From Diogma glabrata (taxonomy: Eukaryota > Arthropoda > Insecta > Diptera > Cylindrotomidae), in assembly GCA_963693315.1 (NCBI GenBank), contig OY856186.1:367281859-367345858 (forward strand): a DNA stretch of 64,000 nucleotides, in the 5' to 3' direction. The notes under the pieces are model-generated. The model saw nothing but the letters and a program-made list of their open reading frames with translations. It did no database searches and had not been told where the DNA came from. Positions 29,066 through 41,269 of the stretch are shown here, in pieces. Position numbers and translations under genes: made by a program. Position 1 is the stretch's first letter. Each line of letters begins with the position of its first letter.

Positions 29066-32000
29066 AGTTATTCCGAATTCGATCATGACCGTTGAATTGT
29101 TACTGAGCTTATTAATATCACAATTGTTTCTATAGGTCGATTATAAAGCTAATTAACTAATTAAATATAAGGCAATATACGGGAATAAATAAGCTTCGAG
29201 AACTTTGGCTCAACTCACATGCACATTTCAACAAAATTGGATTACGTTTTAATTTTATGTTTTATAGCACAATTGTTTCTATTTTTATCTAGTAAGTTGA
29301 TTATAATTTGACCAACTAATTTAAACCTCCAGCATTACACAGAGATAAATATGATTCGTGATCATTCGGTAACTTGACATGCACATTTCAATCAAAATTG
29401 GATTTAATTTTAATTTAGATTTAATATTACGATTGTTTCAGATTTTGGTTGGTTATTAGTTCGATTATTATCAGAATTAAATGTACACTAATGATTAATA
29501 ACCCTATTGCCAACATTTTCTGCTAGCGTTACCTGAATCACGACATGGGGTCATGGCGTTTCACCTGTGTGTAACCGCTATCCTTTGTATTGTGGCCCCA
29601 GTCTAGAGAAAATCCATTAATCCGTGTAATCTCGATATATACATGTTTAGTGTGGTCTTGGTTGGTGACGAAAAAGAGTCCTTCTCCTTTGAAAAAGCGC
29701 TTTTGAGAAATACAAACACTTAAAATGTACCGCCACCCAAATCACCATTTTTATTCTTCACAAAAGAAAAAGTTGACAGCTCACTATAACAGCACGTCCA
29801 CCAAAAAAATAAGATTCCAATCGGAAAAAAATTAGACTAAGCGAGAGATGACCTCTATCGGCTGATATTTATAGTTGATTAACGGCAGTTTTTAAACAAT
29901 AACAAAACGATAAGTTTGTTTATTGGGAATTTTTTTCGTTGATTATTGTACCCACTAAGGAGATTGCACAACTGCTTCGTAACAAACTTGAAAAAAAATT
30001 ATATAAAGGATGATTACGAATTGAATGTAAGAAATTGTGTTCGAAAAAGAAGAAAAACAGTTTCAAAAGTTCTTGGTTTACGTAAACGAACATCAATATT
30101 ATAAATTAGTGCATGTGGGAAATTAGAGCGACTCTAAATTAAGGAGATTGTCCAACTGCTTCGTGACACAATACCCACAACATATTGGAAGTGCAGTAAA
30201 AAAATCTCAACAATTTTTAAGTGTCAAGAGAACATTTAGGCGCAAATTGTGTTTTTGTGGTCTTGTAATTTGAAATGATTTATTTTTTAAAATTAACTAA
30301 TTATATGTGACCAAACTTTAAAAACTAGTGACCTTTTCTGACCTAACGATGCCTCAAATTAAATAATTTGATTTCGAGCATGTTGGGGGCTGAAAAGTGA
30401 AAATTTTAGCCCCCCCCCCAAAGCTCTAGATCTTAAAAACTTTTAGAATAAAATGGGATACGACCAGACAAAAACAACTAAGGATTTTTGATCTAACGAT
30501 TACCAAACGATATCATATGTCAAACATGGTAAAATCAACATTTAGGGGGCAGAATCCTTGAGGTACAAAAGACTGTTTAAATTAGAATGCAATTGTTGTA
30601 ACATTATGCTTTATTGACATAACATTACTGTAAACTGAAGTTATATCGTGAACATAATATCGTGTAAATAAAAGTAAAGTGATATCAAAGTGTTAATAAA
30701 GTTTAAGTTGTATTTAACAGAAATGTTTGGTGTAATATTTTGGATGCTGTGTTATACTGAAAATTACCAACCAAATCAACTGGTGCAGTTTCTGTAGCTA
30801 TTAAAGAAATATTCCAGTTAAGGAGTATTGTTTACTGGATTTTTCTATTGTGTAACAATAAAGATGATGAAAACCTTGGGTTTTTGCTTGCTTATCAGTG
30901 ATCGAATTCAGTGGGCTGTTTAGGTATAACGTTTACCAAACTGAGACCAGTTTTGAATTTGTTCGTTGTTCTATATATGGTGTAATAATTATATACATTC
31001 ATCAGAAGTCGCACGTTTTGGTTTTAATACAAATGGCACCCATTTTTTCGTAGTTCTATATTCTGCATAAGAAATATCAACATTATCAAGTAAAGAGATC
31101 ACTATACATATGTAATATCTTTGTAGACAAATTCACTTGCTTTATTTTCAAAAAGTTGTGATGAATTATAAAAATTTTTATCTGTTTTTAATCCATATAA
31201 ATGTATAAAACAAACGAAATAAAAAATTATATCACAATTTTTCACATTAAAAACACAAAACATATTTTACAGTTTGTTTTTAGTTTATATATAAATGTAT
31301 TTGACTATTATCTTCGACCAAAAAATTTAGCTTTTGAGAAAACAGTTTACTTATAATAAGCTTTTTTACTGCAACAAGAAATAAGTTTTTTTTACAAATC
31401 GATAGATGTCAAAACATAAAATCCTATGAAAACCATTTATTATGCAAACAATGAAATTTTTTGTGAATGAAAGTTTCTGAGCTGCATTTTTCTTGGTAAC
31501 AAAGTATAAAGCTTATAAATGTAAACCAACTATATCTAAATATATAAAACTTTATTTGATCTAATAGGTTAGAGTTTAAATATATATTGTTACAATCATG
31601 CAACAAAAATGTCATCTTTGTATATTGACTAAGTACTTATTTATAATATATCAAATTAACGATCTACCTTACTGATAATCCTACAGTATATCTTTAGGAT
31701 TTCGAAATCACCCACGCTCCCTAATGAATTAAAATAATTCAAAATAAAGTTTAACAAAAAAGAAAATCAAAAATTGTTATTGAGGAAGGAGCGAAGGATA
31801 TTTCATAGCCTTGAATGTTTGGAATTATAAAATACATGACTTTTAATATTCGTGAACAACAGTTCACAGTTAAAAAAAATTGAATATGTAATGCAAATTG
31901 CTACACATATAGGTCCTACGGAAGTTTCCATTACAAAACAATACAAAGCTTGCTATATAAAGTTAAACTAATGCTCTTTGCATCAATATTTAACAGAGTA

Positions 32001-32635
32001 CTTGGAGTAAAATAAAAAAGCTTTTTGTTTAAAAACGTCTGTTATTTGCATTAAATAAATTACGCGCAACATTTTTCTTAGTATGACATTTTAATGCAAA
32101 TTACATCATAATTTTGAGATACTTTGATTATTACGCACCTGCCTAAATTAATCAAATTAAAATAAAAAACTTACAACGGAAAAAATTAAAACATACATAC
32201 CATCTTAATCACTATTACTATAGACTTTCAGCTGAGAAGCGATAACTCAAACATACATGAAACGATTTTAACTATTTAACTATATTTCTAAAATGGATAA
32301 TACTCTAGTGAATTTTAAAATTTCATTAATGTATTAAATTGGAGCAAGGTGCATTAAAACTTCTAGCTGTTTTATAGAAATAAATTATATTGATGATGCA
32401 AGAGTTATTTTAAATTTTATAGAAATGCATTGAAATTAGGTTTAATGCAACATTTACTTCACAATTCAATAATAACCTGCAACGCATAGCTCCTATTGCA
32501 AGACTTGCTTTAAATATTGCAGTTACTTTTTCAACTGTGTTGATATAATAAAAATAAAGTTATTTAGTTTGAGGTTAATACAGATAATCTCGAGTTAAAA
32601 TGGATCCCAATGGCTGCAAAGGATTAAGACGAGCA
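29066..32635. other. intergenic, no gene recognised
   Basis: About 3.5 kb without a supported ORF. A 30-bp phrase, AAGGAGATTGCACAACTGCT and continuing, occurs at about 29958 and, with changes, at about 30143. 29520-29700 is locally more GC-rich, with a run I cannot assign. The only ORF in the lower half (31615-31424) is AT-rich and has no domain. Confidence 0.45.
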
Positions 32636-33386
32636 TTAGTATTAGTTTTTCTGCAATCGTTTGCTCTGCATATATATAAGCTACAAAAAATCAAGAGCAT
32701 CCATCTTTTATGCTGCAGAACAATTATTATCTGTTATTTATTTGTTTAGATCACTGAATATTCATGGCAGCCATTGATTTCCTCTTTTTGTAGCATATGC
32801 TTATAATTATGCTTATCAGCGTTAATTTCCTGAAAAAAAATTCAATAATTTTACTGTTCTTCGACTTTTAATTTGATTAAAAATGTTTTGGTCCATCGAT
32901 CCGGATCTAGCTTCTTAGAAATTAGAGGTCCGTTAAGATAGTAATTTTATCGTATTTAGTTTAGCTTATAATTAAATCAATATCTCAGTACTACCTCGGG
33001 TAGCGAAATCCGAAATTCGACGTCCACGCCGTGCTGCCTGGGTAATGCTGACAGAATTAGGTTGGTGTATTGGAGACAAGCAGAGTAAAAACTGCTTAGT
33101 CAATGACGCTACATCACGGCAAATTGGCGCTCTACAACCAATGCGACTCAAGCGTCTGTTCTCCATGTCAGGGGCGGCTTGGAGCGGGCGTCTGTCTTGA
33201 ATCAAGCGGCTCGCTATATAAACGTGTAAAAAGGTTGTTTCTGGTGACCTTAATATGCAGAACGGACCCATTCACGACAACTTGGGTTGGGCCTAAGGTT
33301 AACACCCTAACCCCGGAAAAAAACTAATGTTAAATTTGGTTATCAGAAAGAGAAAAACAAACCCGGAAAAAACAACAGAATTTTAC

Positions 33387-35911
33387 CTGGACGTGAAAAA
33401 GGACCAGACTACCGAATCGGAACGTGGAACGTGCGCAGCCTGAGCGCTCCTGATGCTCTTATAAGTCTAGAAACAGAGGCTGAGAGGTATAGGATGGATA
33501 TTATTGCTCTACAAGAAATTAGACAGCCGATAATCGGAAAACAAGATTTGGATAGTCACTCTCTATACTGTAGTGGTCATCCTTCTCGAAGAGAATTTGG
33601 AACTGGCTTTCTTGTTGGTGCACGCATACAAGAAGCCGTGATGAAATTCATCCCGGTCAGTGAGAGGATCTGCTACCTACGTGTACGCGGTACATATAAC
33701 AATATTTCTCTTATTGCCGTGCATGCACCACCTGAAGCTAAGACCGTTGACGAGAAGGATAATTTCTACATAGCACTGGAAGAGGTTATGAAACAAACAC
33801 CAACACGCGACTTCATTATGGTTCTTGGTGACTTTAATGGACAGGTTGGAAGAGATATCTCTTATGGAAATGTGGTGGGTCCCAACAGCCTGCATTTGAA
33901 TTCGAATGATAATGGTGAGAGAATGACTGAGTTTGCATTATCAAATAGTTTGAGAATTGCCAGTACGTTCTTTCCGCATCGATCGATTCATAAGCAGACT
34001 TGGGTCTCACCGAATGGAAATACTCGAAATCAAATTGATCACGTTCTAGTAACAACACGTTTCTTGTCGAGCGTTCTGGATGTGCGATCCTTTAGAGGTG
34101 CATACATTGGAAGTGACCACTTCCTTGTATGTGCAACGATAAGGTTCCACTTCCCAAATCCAGGCATTCCAAAATTCAATCAACGGAAACGTTTTAACAT
34201 CTCAACATTAAAGAATGCTGAAACAGAAGAGAGATATCAAATCCATATTGCCGAAACATTGGAGAAATCAGAAACCATTAATGGAGACGTCGATAAGTCA
34301 TGGTATTTGCTCAAAGATCCTGTTTTAAGCGCTGCTGAGGGAATACTTGGACGACCAGAAAACCACTCCCAGAAGCCATGGATGGATCAAGCATGCCTTG
34401 ATGCTATTCAATACAAAAGAGATTGCTATCTGAAGTGTCTACAAGGACGCAACACCAGGTCCACGAAGGAGAATTATAAACTGGCAAGACAAGCCGTTAC
34501 AAAGCTATGTAGACGAACGAAGAGAGAATGGTGGAAGAGACAGTGTGAGGAGATTGAAAGCTTCAATAAGGAACATCAATCGCGTAACTTCTTTCAACAG
34601 GTTAAAACCTTAAAGAAGGGCCCTCAAACTAGATCGACTGCTATTCAAAACGAAAATGGGGAGCTACAAGTAGACCTTAAAAATATTTTAGATACTTGGG
34701 CCGCTTATTTTGAGAATCTTCTCAACTTAAGTGACCAGCAACAAGTCGGGCGACGAGCTAAGCTTATTCGTGCGTCAAAGCTACATGTAGAAGAACCCAC
34801 CAGAGAGGAATTCGATGCGGCGCTGTCAAAATTAAAATGCAATAAAGCACCTGGTATCGACGATATAACATCCGAAATGATTGTACATGGTGGCGAAACT
34901 CTATCCTCAAGATTGTTTGAACTTGTTCAAATGATCTGGAGGACTGAAACCATGCCACAGGACTGGAATAAAGCTATGCTGATACCAATCCATAAAAAAG
35001 GTAATCGCCTACAATGTGCAAACTACAGAGGAATCGCCCTCCTTTGCACAGCATATAAGATCTTTTCCTACATTTTGCTATCCAAAATCAATCCTTTTGC
35101 TGAACAACTGTGTGGAGAATATCAGTGTGGTTTCCGGCGGGGCCGAGGTACCACCGATGCACTTTTCTCGATAAGGATGATTTTGGAAAAGTGTCGAGAG
35201 TTCAACATACCTGTGCACCAACTTTTCATTGATTTCAGGCAGGCCTACGACTCTCTCGAACGAGAGACGCTATGGTCTGCTCTGGTGTCAATGGGAATTC
35301 CTGGTAAACTGGTATCACTATGCAAAATGACAGTACAGAACTCTCAATGCTGTGTACGAGTAGAGAACGAAATATCAAAGTTTTTTAAAGTCGACTCCGG
35401 TTTAAGACAAGGTGATGCTATCTCTCCTATACTTTTTAATCTAGCCTTGGAATATGTGTGCCGTCAAAAGAAACTACCGACTAATAACAATATCTTGTCA
35501 ATAAACTCAGTACAGATGATTGCTTACGCTGATGATGTTGTCATCCTCGGCCGAAGTGAAGCTGTTATGAGTGAGACTTTCAAGTCGCTTGAGAGTGGTG
35601 CTAGGAAAATTGGTCTGCAAATTAACTACCATAAAACCAAACATATGAATGTTTCAAGAGAGGCTGAGAAGAAAGATTTGATGTGCGGCGATGAACGAAT
35701 TGAGGGAGTTGAATCTTTTAAATATTTAGGATCAATGCTGGACTCAAACAACAGCATACTTACAGATATTAAAGCTCGAATCGCTGCAGGTAATCGAACT
35801 TTCTACTCAATTAAACCTCTCCCTGGATCACCGTATGTATCAACTAACACCAAGCTCAAGTTATACAAGACATTGATTAGACCGGTTGTGATGTATGGGT
35901 CACAAACGTAG
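33387..35911 (+). CDS. RTE-like endonuclease-reverse transcriptase (copy B, one nonsense codon)
   Basis: One frame runs through from before 33390 (no certain Met; the GTG at 33431 lies inside the conserved GTWNVRSLS block and is not a start) to a TAG at 35909-35911. Endonuclease: LQEIRQP, LGDFNGQVG, NQIDHVLVT and GSDHFLVCATI, complete catalytic set. RT: ANYRGIALLC, FRRGRGTTDALFSIR, FIDFRQAYDSL, GLRQGDAISPILFNLAL and YADD (35525-35536). The same frame continues after the TAG to about 36318 and contains GRPRGRPRLQWETDV, so the TAG is a nonsense codon at what is probably a Trp position. The protein would nick target DNA and prime reverse transcription from it. This is the most intact transposon gene in the window. 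Confidence 0.93.
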
Positions 35912-36315
35912 ACCCTTACACAAAATAACGAATCGCATTTATCTGTATTTGAGCGTAAGATCCTACGCTACATTTTTGGTCCACTTAAGACAGACGATGG
36001 AGAGTATAGAACCCGGTATAACTTTGAGATCAGAGACCTTCTTGAGGGTCCTGATATAATAGGTTGTATCCGTTCTAATAGGATTGCTTGGTTTGGGCAT
36101 GTTCTACGAGCCGATTCACAGTCTGGAATGATTAGAAAAATGTACGTTAGTACCCCAGGGAGTGGTAGACCGCGAGGTAGACCACGACTACAATGGGAGA
36201 CTGACGTAATAAACGACCTTAAAAAAATCGGCTGCCATGGTAATTATGTCGCTGTTGCGAATGACCGTGGTGAATATTCAAAGCTGATTAACCTGGCAAC
36301 GCCGAGCATGAACGC

Positions 36316-36318
<3 letters not shown>
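35912..36318 (+). pseudogene. C-terminal end of copy B polyprotein, beyond the TAG
   Basis: Same frame as the upstream ORF. It carries the ERKILRYIFGP block and the WFGHVLRADSQSG and RGRPRLQW blocks seen near the C-terminus of many RTE/jockey-type LINE proteins. Would be translated only by readthrough of the TAG at 35909. Confidence 0.8.
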
Positions 36319-36358
<40 letters not shown>

Positions 36359-36540
36359 CATAATTATAAGCATATTCTACAAAAAGTGGAAATCAATGGC
36401 TGCCATGAATATTCAGTGATCTAAACAAATAAATAACAGATGATAATTGTTCTGCAGCATAAAAGATGGATGCTCTTGATTTTTTGTAGCGTATATATAT
36501 GCAAAACACACGACTGCAGAAAAACGAATACTAATACTAA

Positions 36541-37800
36541 GTAACACGTTTTTTACTGATTAAAATTTAAAATTGTTATCATAAATTTTAAATTCGAAGT
36601 AACAAACAATCTTTAAATGGATTTAACGACAACAATCTTAATATAAAATAAATTGCTCCTCTAACGAACATCAACAACAAACCAAAAAAACATTTTTTTC
36701 ATACAAAAAAAAAATCAACATCAAATTCTGGTTATCATCATATTTCTGATATAACTTTTATATTTTTTTGTTTATAGTTTTCCCTTTTTCCCATTTTCAT
36801 TTTATTCCGTTTTGTTATTTCTATTTTGAACTTAAAATATAGAAAATTTAGTTGTTATTATTTATTTCGTTTTTATTTTATAATCATCACATTTTCGTTC
36901 ACTCTTTCTCATAAGTTTTTCAACGGGGAAAGAAAAACGAAAAAAAAAAATAAAACGAAATGAAAAACTTCTTCATACTTTTCCGTTGTTTTTTTTACAA
37001 CATCAAAAGAAAAATTGTATTGTAAAGTGTCTGCTTAGTTGGAATCCCATTTTTTGATGAAAAATTCAACTTAGAGTATATATTTCTTCTTTCTAGAATA
37101 CGAAACCAAAAATAGCAACAACTACAAAGAATCGGCGATTAAAAGCAGGAAATGAAATCTCAGTTATGTTATTTATGGTATATGTAAGTGTTGTTGTCTC
37201 GTTATGGTTCATTGGAATTTTGATTTATATAAGTTTGATAATATTTTTTTTAGGAAAATGTTAATGGAATTGGGAAAAAAGTTCAATATCCTCCAATGGA
37301 TGAAAATTTATATTTTTTTGATTTTTGGGTTTATGTTATTTCTTAAATGTCTTGACAACAAGACTAGGTTATGATCTATGTTTCGTACCAGTATATTAAC
37401 TTTGAACAATTGAAACAAGTATCTCTTTAATTGAGTTTAAAGATTACATAAAACTTACAAATAAATTTCAAAATTTCCTTGATGCGAAAAAGTCAATGGG
37501 ATTAACCAAGCAAAGAGTTTTGCTACACCGAAATAGCAAGGAAAATATTGAGACAAACTGAATAAATTATTCACAACCACTTTGAACTGGCTGGACGTTA
37601 CAATCGTAACTATTACATGATCATTTGAATACTGTTATAAAGCGGTTAACTCTAAAATGATTACTGAGCTGAAGTAAATTATTTTAAAATTGTTTTTGCT
37701 TCCATTGTCTTTTTTTACTATAAACATACGAAAATGCTTATTTCGGGTCAGAATAAGATCATTAAAACAATTCGTGTCAGTTGTCTTGGACGAGAGGTTC
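36541..37800. other. intergenic, no feature seen
   Basis: AT-rich DNA with no supported ORF or repeat. The short ORF at 37690-37911 overlaps the start of the CAATCACC repeat and is not a gene. Confidence 0.5.
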
Positions 37801-38106
37801 ACCAACAATCAATTATCACCAACTTTCAATTATTTTTGGTGCAAAGATATTTTTGTGGTTACAATAAATTTTCAACAATTTCCTGACTATTTAGGTGCAA
37901 CAATTTTTTAGTTACAATAAATTCTCTATAATCACCTGATTATTTTGGTGCTAGGATTTTTTTTTCGACAATCACCCGTTTTTTGAGTGCAACAATTTAA
38001 TTAGTTACAATAAATTTTCAAATAAATTAAATCACCTGATTATTTTGGCGCAACAATATTCACATATACACAGTTTTTCCATTAATCATCCGTTTAATAT
38101 GGTGCA
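37801..38106 (+). repeat. degenerate tandem repeat, CAATCACC...GTGCAACAAT family
   Basis: About five diverged units of 60-80 bp. Each has an ATCACCTGATTATTTTGGTG-like segment followed by GTGCAACAATTT and often TAGTTACAATAAATT. Related units occur at 38630-38770 (same strand) and 62320-62540 (opposite strand). Confidence 0.7.
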
Positions 38107-38629
38107 ACATTTTTTTTTTTTTTTTTTAAATGTGTTCTGTAGTAGAAATTACAATATGTGTTACAACAACATATAAGACCAAGGTCTAACAAGAACATGT
38201 GTTCTAAGGTATAGTTGGACTTAAATTCTTTATTTGTTTTTGAAGAAGTGATAACTAAACAATATATCCTATCACATATAAAATATGGTATAGGCCAAAA
38301 TTTTGATAGAATAGAGAAAAAATAAAAATAAATGAAAAGAAAAACAGCAAATTTTTTGAAAAAAAATTTTAAAAATTGCAGGAACAAAACTAAAATGGGG
38401 TTGACAATAATCCAGATAGTGACATATTCCACGATCATGGCGCACTGTCTTCCTCCATGATTATAACCCACGTCCCACACATAGAGTTATATGAAGGCTC
38501 GATTTTTCAAGCAAGCAATAACGTGACATTATCAAGGATTGCGCTATAGCTTAGATTAAGGGTGACTGAATAGACTTTATCCGCCAGAACCCCTTAAATA
38601 TCACCTTGGCTAGTGATATTTCAGTTACG
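38107..38629 (-). other. probable insertion splitting the CAATCACC repeat
   Basis: Begins with a run of about 20 T, which could be the A tail of a minus-strand retroposon, and separates two blocks of the same repeat family. No RT domain or target duplication found. The 128-codon minus ORF here (38480-38094) has hydrophobic low-complexity sequence only. Confidence 0.35.
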
Positions 38630-38775
38630 AAAAATTCTCAACAATCACCTGTTTAACACACCTGTGCAACAATTTGTTTGTTTATATAATTTATTTGATA
38701 ATTATATGTTATGGTACAAAAATTCATTCATTTATATAATTATCTCAACAAACACCTGTTTTGATGAATTATGGA
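38630..38775 (+). repeat. CAATCACC...GTGCAACAAT repeat, second block
   Basis: Contains CTCAACAATCACCTGTTTAA followed by CTGTGCAACAATTTG, and a weaker unit near 38752 (CAACAAACACCTGTTTTGA). Same family and orientation as 37801-38106. Confidence 0.6.
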
Positions 38776-39234
38776 TTGTGGTTACTTCCTGTAAGTTATA
38801 TGGAAGGCGGGATCCTGAACAAATCATGGAGTAAGCAAAATTTTGTTTTAATTATGATTGTTTTGATTTGACAATCGTAAATTATGGGAGGGTGGCGATG
38901 GCCTTTCATTCTTTCATCTTTCTCATTTGTCAGAGCAAACATTATTTTCAACCTTTGTCTAAGTACACTTAATATATATCGCGTACATCCAGCATTTCTA
39001 AGGGACTGAGGGTAAAGATTATCGAATCAACAGACTAAAATTGGATTGCTTATGGTAACCCTGGCCTCTAATCAGTCGCACATTACAATGCACTTCAATT
39101 ATATTGCCAATTCCAAACTGTTTACAGATTTAACAGCCACCCATAAAGTCAAACCTTAAAAATGTGGTAAACCAAATAGTGATGGTTAGCATCACACATA
39201 TCAATGATCCTATTAGAACGAATATGTAAAGTTG

Positions 39235-39490
39235 TGTATGTATATGGGGTATTCTCTGTCAACGGTAGCCAACCTGTCTGTAATCGGTTCAAGTATTTTA
39301 CTATTTGATTGGGCGCAAATAAAAGCTTAAGACCTCTAGTTTTAAATGCCATCCGGCCTTTTTAAAAAAAACATGATGGTGGACCTCGCCCTGAAAGTAC
39401 AGCAATTTGGCTGCCAACACAAATTTAAAATATCAACAGATGCGTTCTTGGGCTTAAAATGTTGATAGTTATAAGCAGTTTCAAATTCCG
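39235..39490 (+). repeat. dispersed repeat, copy 1 (inverted partner at 49602-49858)
   Basis: Shares GGGTATTCTCTGTCAACGG, GACCTCTAGTTTTA, CATGATGG and TTGGGCTTAAAATG, in the same order and spacing, with the reverse complement of 49602-49858. Unidentified dispersed element; no coding sequence. Confidence 0.8.
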
Positions 39491-39964
39491 AGTGGGGTTC
39501 TATTTTTTCATAATGGTGGCTCGTAAATATAAAATTAAAAAATAAACAAATAAAAAGGGTAAGGAGGTTGATATCGGAACTGTTTTTTATATATTCTTCC
39601 ATAATTTTGAATATTCATAAATTTTCTAAAACAATCCAGAAAACTAAAATTTGGCGATGGTTTTTGGAAATTATAGAAATATTTTAATAAATCTTTATCG
39701 GTAAATATAAGCCAAATTTTTATTAAAAAATTTCTATAATTTTCCAAAACAAATCGCTAAAATCCAATTATTTGATATTATGTAGAAAAATAAAGAAATT
39801 ATAAAATCATACGGAAAACAAAAAAATATAAACGAGGATCAACTCCCAATTTTTGACAAAGAAGTCATTTTCACACCAAACACTTCGACACCCATTATTG
39901 TACTCTCCTACTCAATACAGTTTAATTTTCAATAGTATCAAAAAGAATGCTTTAGAATTTATTT
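39491..39964. other. intergenic, no feature seen
   Basis: AT-rich; minus ORFs here (39602-39342 and 39747-39535) cover repeat DNA and show no domain. Confidence 0.4.
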
Positions 39965-40189
39965 TATGCATAGGCGTATGAGTTGAGCGCCATCCATTTA
40001 AAGGGTTGGTTGTTTCGGCAGGTGAGTTTTTACACACTCCTTAGCGGATTACAACTAACATGTCCACTGTCCTGCTGTCTTAAGCAAGCAACACTTTTCA
40101 TGGTATCTGCTTCAGTCATTAATTTTGGCGCCGCAAGGTTACGTTCACCAAGGTGCCAGTTTTGCTTACCAAAAGACGCCACTGGGCAC
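39965..40189 (-). pseudogene. degenerate 28S rRNA fragment
   Basis: Read on the minus strand, the sequence follows the conserved large-subunit rRNA segment around TTGCTTAAGACAGCAGGAC, ATCCGCTAAGGAGTGTGTAA, ACTCACCTGCCGAA and ATGGATGGCGCT, with TTGGTAAGCAGAACTGGC-like sequence at the 5' side. Many changes and small gaps are scattered through it, so it is a pseudogene rather than functional rDNA; only about 225 bp are present. I recognised it from memory of eukaryotic 28S sequence, which is highly conserved here. The plus-strand ORF over it (39983-40264) is antisense and not a gene. Confidence 0.85.
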
Positions 40190-40284
40190 AATATATCATT
40201 TTCAATCAAGAAAGTCGAAGACCTTACCCATTTAAATTTTGAGAATAGGTTGCGGTCGTTTTGACCCCAATTCTTCTAATTAAA

Positions 40285-40495
40285 ATGCAAATAAAGTGCG
40301 AATAAAATGGTAATTAAGTGCAAATAAAGTGCAGATAAAGTGCAAATAAAATGTAACTAAAACACACCTAAAATGCAAATAAAATGCAAATTAAGTGCAA
40401 ATAAAGTACAAAAACTTTTGCATTTTATTCGCACTAGTTTTGCATTTTGTTTGCATTTTAGGTGCGTTTTAGTTAAATTTTATTTAGTTTATAGT
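40285..40495. repeat. 11-bp repeat array (AAATAAARTGC), orientation switches
   Basis: Units such as GTGCAAATAAAGTGC repeat with an 11-bp period from about 40285 to 40420, then the same motif runs in the opposite orientation (TTTGCATTTTATTCGCAC) to about 40495, forming a potential hairpin. Same motif at 41270-41800 and 49385-49580. Confidence 0.85.
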
Positions 40496-40559
40496 TTTCA
40501 TTGAAATTTGGCCAGTGTAGTCTACTCCAGTATTTAAATAACGTTACTCTAGCTTCTTG

Positions 40560-41090
40560 TAGATCTTCCATCAATTATTAATTCAGTAAATTATTTGTGA
40601 TATAACATCACCCCGATGGAAAATATCTCATCAAGAATAAAATAAAAACTGAATCTAAAAAATTATGGTGCAAATTATGAAACTTTTTGCAATCCATACA
40701 ATTTTCGACCGATCTAGTTTCGAACCAATGAGAAAATTTTAAACTTTAAAAAAGTTTATCATTCTCATCAGTCGACTAGCCGACTAGATAAACTACCAAA
40801 AAATGTAAACGCTAAAATATATAAATCAAAAATTAGGTTACAACTCTAGCGAAGTATAAAAACAAAAAATTTACATAAACATATATTTAATAGATTCAGG
40901 TTTAGTCAATTAATTTCTCTGGTGATCACTGTTTTGTTATACTCTAGACATACTAGTATTGAATAACAAACTCATATCGGTGAGAAGAAGATGACTAGTC
41001 TTCCCTTGTGTCTATTGACACATGATCAACAATTAATTCAGTAAATTATTTGTGATATAACATCACCATCAATTGCTGTGTAGATTTCTG
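40560..41090. repeat. about 35-bp direct repeat pair 450 bp apart
   Basis: AATTCAGTAAATTATTTGTG and the following ATATAACATCACC occur at about 40579 and again at about 41032 in the same orientation. Could be flanks of a small insertion or a local duplication. Confidence 0.6.
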
Positions 41091-41269
41091 TACCGTGTAC
41101 ATGTGATACATTTATGTATAACTTTGCATACTAAGTTTCTACTTTCAATTATCCAATATCTTTTCTTGAGAGTGTTAGTAATGTGGACCCTGCGTGCAAG
41201 TATTTCAGATGTTGTTCTTCAACAATTTGTTGGTTTTTCCACTTAAAATAATTGGATGTTTGACTTCAT

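Larger units (their letters stand above)
32993..36357 (+). mobile_element. RTE-like LINE, copy B, near full length
   Basis: Second copy of the family at 23857-27259. It begins at about 32993 (GGGTAGCGAAATCCGAAATT) and ends in a tail of about 38 A (36320-36357). No convincing target duplication is visible, perhaps because of the palindromic flanks. The coding region is intact apart from one nonsense codon. Confidence 0.93.
32636..36540. repeat. foldback element, ~180-bp inverted arms, containing LINE copy B
   Basis: Left arm 32636-32812 is the reverse complement of right arm 36358-36540 at roughly 95% identity (shared core CAAGAGCATCCATCTTTTAT). The outer tips read TTAGTATTAG and CTAATACTAA. 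The right arm starts at the very last A of the LINE tail, so the LINE inserted at the inner edge of the arm. Without the LINE the element would be about 540 bp with a 180-bp spacer. No transposase is seen. Confidence 0.88.

Noticed and set aside
29520..29700. Possible small RNA gene in a locally GC-richer stretch
   Set aside because: I could not match it to any RNA family or find promoter boxes.
39983..40264. 93-codon plus-strand ORF
   Set aside because: It is the antisense of a 28S rRNA fragment.
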